A DNA stretch of 64,000 nucleotides from Sphingomonas sp. R647 (lineage in GTDB: Bacteria > Pseudomonadota > Alphaproteobacteria > Sphingomonadales > Sphingomonadaceae), in the NCBI RefSeq assembly GCF_020177055.1, contig NZ_JAIQXT010000001.1, positions 620,001-684,000 of the forward strand, written 5' to 3'. Numbering within the stretch: the first letter of the stretch is position 1; every line of letters begins with the position of its first letter. Positions 63,092-64,000 of the stretch are shown one piece after another. Below the pieces are notes generated by a model, which was not told the origin of the DNA, did not search any database, and worked only from the letters and a program-made list of their open reading frames with translations. The position numbers and the translations under genes were made by a program.

Positions 63092-64000
63092 ATGCGGATC
63101 GGGATGATGGCGCTTGGACTGGCGCTGATGGCTGGCACCGCGCTTGCGCAGACGGCCCCGCAGCCAGACCCCGAAGCCGCGCGGCGGATGGCGGAAATGC
63201 GCGCCGCCGATGCCAAGCGCGCGGATTCGCCCGGCACGGGCCCCTATGCCGCGATCAAGGAAGCTGACCCCAGCTTGCCCGAGCACACCGTCTATCGCCC
63301 CGCCGACTTGTCGAAGCTGGGCGGCAAGAAGCTCGGTGTGGTGATCTGGGGCAATGGCGGGTGCGCCGCCGATGGGGCGAGCGCGCGGCATCACCTCGCG
63401 CAGATTGCCTCCTATGGCTATCTGGTGGTCGCGCCGGGTAAGATTTACAGCGGCCCCGGCGCCCTGCCCCGCCCGGCCGATGCCGCAGCGCGCGGTCCTG
63501 ATCCAGCCACCGGACGCCTGCCCCAGCCGCCGACGACGTCGGCGGACGTACTCAAGGGGCTTGATTGGGCGCTGGCCGAGAATGCTCGCGATGGTAGCCG
63601 CTACAAGGGGCTGATCGATCCCGCGCAGGTCGCCGTCGCCGGGCATAGCTGTGGCGGGTTACAGGCGATCGCGGCGGGTGCGGACAAGCGGATCAAGACC
63701 GTGCTGATGCATAACAGCGGCGTGTTCAACGACGGGAAGCAGGCGATCACCGGGATGACGGTGGACAAGGCGATGCTCAAGGCGCTGCACACCCCGACCC
63801 TTTATGTGCTGGGCGGCAAGGGCGATGTTGCCTGGCCCAACGGCACCGACGACTATTCCCGGATTACGCATATCCCGGTTGCGCTGGTCGATGGCGATGT
63901 CGGCCATGGCGGGACGTTCCGCGAGAATAATGGCGGCGATGTCGGGCGCTTCTCGGTCGCGTGGCTCAACTGGCAACTGCGCGGCGATTCCGAGGCGGGG
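63092..64000 (+). CDS. Secreted alpha/beta hydrolase (C-terminus beyond window)
   Basis: 303 aa visible, running off the right edge. Signal peptide MRIGMMALGLALMAGTALAQ. Oxyanion/lid GVVIWGNGGCAADG, nucleophile elbow AGHSCGGLQAI, histidine region DVGHGGTFREN and acid candidate GGKGDVAW. Related to PET-hydrolase/dienelactone-type secreted hydrolases. Starts 63 bp after the LacI gene with GGGAGAG upstream, so it may be in the same regulon. Confidence 0.88.
   Translation, partial: MRIGMMALGLALMAGTALAQTAPQPDPEAARRMAEMRAADAKRADSPGTGPYAAIKEADPSLPEHTVYRPADLSKLGGKKLGVVIWGNGGCAADGASARHHLAQIASYGYLVVAPGKIYSGPGALPRPADAAARGPDPATGRLPQPPTTSADVLKGLDWALAENARDGSRYKGLIDPAQVAVAGHSCGGLQAIAAGADKRIKTVLMHNSGVFNDGKQAITGMTVDKAMLKALHTPTLYVLGGKGDVAWPNGTDDYSRITHIPVALVDGDVGHGGTFRENNGGDVGRFSVAWLNWQLRGDSEAG

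Overview
The window reads as chromosomal DNA of a GC-rich, Gram-negative alphaproteobacterium of the Sphingomonas/Sphingobium/Novosphingobium group. The reasons are the protocatechuate 4,5-cleavage (lig) genes, several TonB-dependent receptors, Tat-exported sugar-oxidation enzymes, the rpsA-ihfB linkage and the very high GC with long antisense open frames. It is genus-level inference from gene content; no rRNA gene is present. I see no insertion sequence, CRISPR array or phage structural module.

Region 1 (1-2696) is the N-terminal ~900 residues of a cytosolic chemoreceptor with five PAS domains, cut by the window edge. Region 2 (2818-12751) is a divergent sugar-oxidation cluster: Gfo/Idh oxidoreductase, two DUF1080 proteins, three TIM-barrel isomerase/lyase-like proteins, an MFS transporter, a c-type cytochrome, and a GMC flavoprotein with a Tat-exported small subunit. 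Together they look like a glycoside 3-dehydrogenase / 3-keto-glycoside pathway, mostly periplasmic. Region 3 (12838-16405) holds a GT4 glycosyltransferase, a GH13 alpha-glucosidase and an internally deleted PHB-depolymerase-type esterase. Region 4 (16543-30718) is mostly housekeeping: tRNA-Met, a 2'-5' RNA ligase-like protein, kup, an Lrp regulator divergent from ald, rpsA, ihfB, tRNA-Leu, a dctA-type symporter, an MHS transporter and acs.

Region 5 (30715-46443) is an aromatic catabolic block. A minus-strand operon (NAD-binding reductase, ligJ, ligA, ligB, ligC, pobA) and a plus-strand operon (ligK, an oxalomesaconate tautomerase gene, ligI, an MFS exporter-like gene) flank a LysR regulator that has two HTH domains. 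The two operons carry an identical 20-bp upstream element. Together they take 4-hydroxybenzoate through protocatechuate to pyruvate and oxaloacetate. A vanillate-demethylase-type oxygenase, a MarR regulator, an aromatic-acid transporter and a GntR regulator follow, with a MetE-like methyltransferase divergent from the oxygenase.

Region 6 (46444-64000) is accessory. It has two TonB receptors, two related cytochromes P450 that both lack the usual acid/threonine pair in the I-helix, an MFS transporter, a diheme cytochrome c, an OmpA-like protein, a tannase/feruloyl-esterase-family lipoprotein, a CapA-like phosphoesterase, a membrane transporter, a LacI regulator and a secreted alpha/beta hydrolase. 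A GntR-type palindrome occurs before the first TonB receptor and between the first P450 and the MFS gene. A clear LacI-type operator precedes the second P450 operon. This last region is the best candidate for an undescribed uptake-and-modification system. Six intergenic inverted-repeat elements of about 90-140 bp are scattered through the window.
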